Positions 5,657 to 5,872 of a stretch of 5,872 nucleotides of DNA are shown here, piece by piece; position 1 is the first letter of the stretch, and the number at the start of each line of letters is the position of its first letter. This DNA comes from DAOUAJ01 sp034433615 (GTDB taxonomy: Bacteria > Chloroflexota > Anaerolineae > DUEN01). A program made the translations under genes and the position numbers. The notes under the pieces were generated by a model that was given only the letters and a program-made list of their open reading frames with translations, did no database searches and was not told where the DNA came from. The stretch covers positions 1 through 5,872 of the forward strand of contig DAOUAJ010000230.1 in assembly GCA_034433615.1 (NCBI GenBank), written 5' to 3'.

Positions 5657-5872
5657 TCTTTCCCGCGCGAACTGCTCGAACCGCTGCAGGTCCCTGGCCG
5701 ACACGGACGGGGGTGTCTCGGTCAGTGCCGCAAGGCGTCCAGTCCGTAGACATTGGGATCGTGCTGGCGGACCTCGACGAAATAGGCGCCGGCGGACGGG
5801 GCATCCCAGGTGATCTGGGCTCCGCGCCCGAAGGGGGTGTCGTCGGTAGCGAGGGAGGGCCGGTCGCAGCGG
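5651..5872 (-). pseudogene. 3' end of a gene with a pre-peptidase-like (PPC) beta domain, probable frameshift
   Basis: Entering from the right edge, 49 residues are read from 5871 to TGA 5724-5722. They include TPFGRGAQITWDAPSAGAYF, then VEVRQHDPNVYGLDA. The 'T...G...F.V.......YG.D' pattern resembles exported C-terminal beta domains of the PPC type that are common in this lineage. The match to a family is by eye. Right after YGLDA, a frame one base off continues with codons of the same GC-rich style: LAALTETPPSVSARDLQRF, EQFARERS, stop TGA 5653-5651. A missing base near 5734 would join the two and remove the early stop. Otherwise the protein ends at 5722. Its stop is about 45 bases before the zinc-ribbon ATG on the same strand, so the two could be co-transcribed. 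Confidence 0.5.

Overview
The window looks like a piece of a high-GC bacterial chromosome, most likely Chloroflexota (Anaerolineae-like). This rests on architecture, not database search: long Thr/Pro-rich linkers joining cytoplasmic zinc ribbons and membrane segments to exported SH3b/propeller domains, duplicated SUMF1-type (formylglycine-generating-enzyme-like) domains, SPFH-like proteins and a MazF-type toxin pair. It is probably metagenome-derived.

Layout. (1) 1-737, minus strand: 5' part of an SPFH/band-7-like gene with a C-terminal coiled coil, cut by the window edge. (2) 738-1034: intergenic, with two ~74-bp direct copies of a long-hairpin repeat and a sigma70-like promoter reading rightward. 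(3) 1035-1627, plus strand: a DUF104-type antitoxin and a PemK/MazF toxin overlapping by 4 bp, the only plus-strand genes. (4) 1628-1809: a short coding-like remnant and a degenerate CTGGA repeat. (5) 3603-1810, minus strand: a broken gene with a strong Shine-Dalgarno. It begins with a second SPFH-like N-terminus, passes through a Thr/Pro linker and ends with two tandem SUMF1-type domains. Two in-frame TGA codons and three frameshifts interrupt it. (6) 3604-3816: intergenic, with weak promoter and hairpin candidates. (7) 5607-3817, minus strand: an intact 596-residue protein with two zinc ribbons, three membrane segments, a Thr/Pro linker, an SH3b domain and TolB/PD40 propeller repeats. (8) 5622-5656: five tandem 7-bp units just upstream of that gene's ribosome binding site. 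(9) 5872-5651, minus strand: the 3' end of a gene with a pre-peptidase-like beta domain, probably with one more frameshift.

Apart from the toxin-antitoxin cassette, all genes run on the minus strand. They look like a neighbourhood of membrane-associated, multi-domain surface or sensor proteins: SPFH scaffold-like proteins, zinc-ribbon membrane proteins and exported SUMF1/propeller modules. Whether they form one system cannot be decided from this window. All four inferred frameshifts are equivalent to one missing base, and one lies in a G run. Sequencing error must therefore be excluded before the double-SUMF1 gene is called a true pseudogene.
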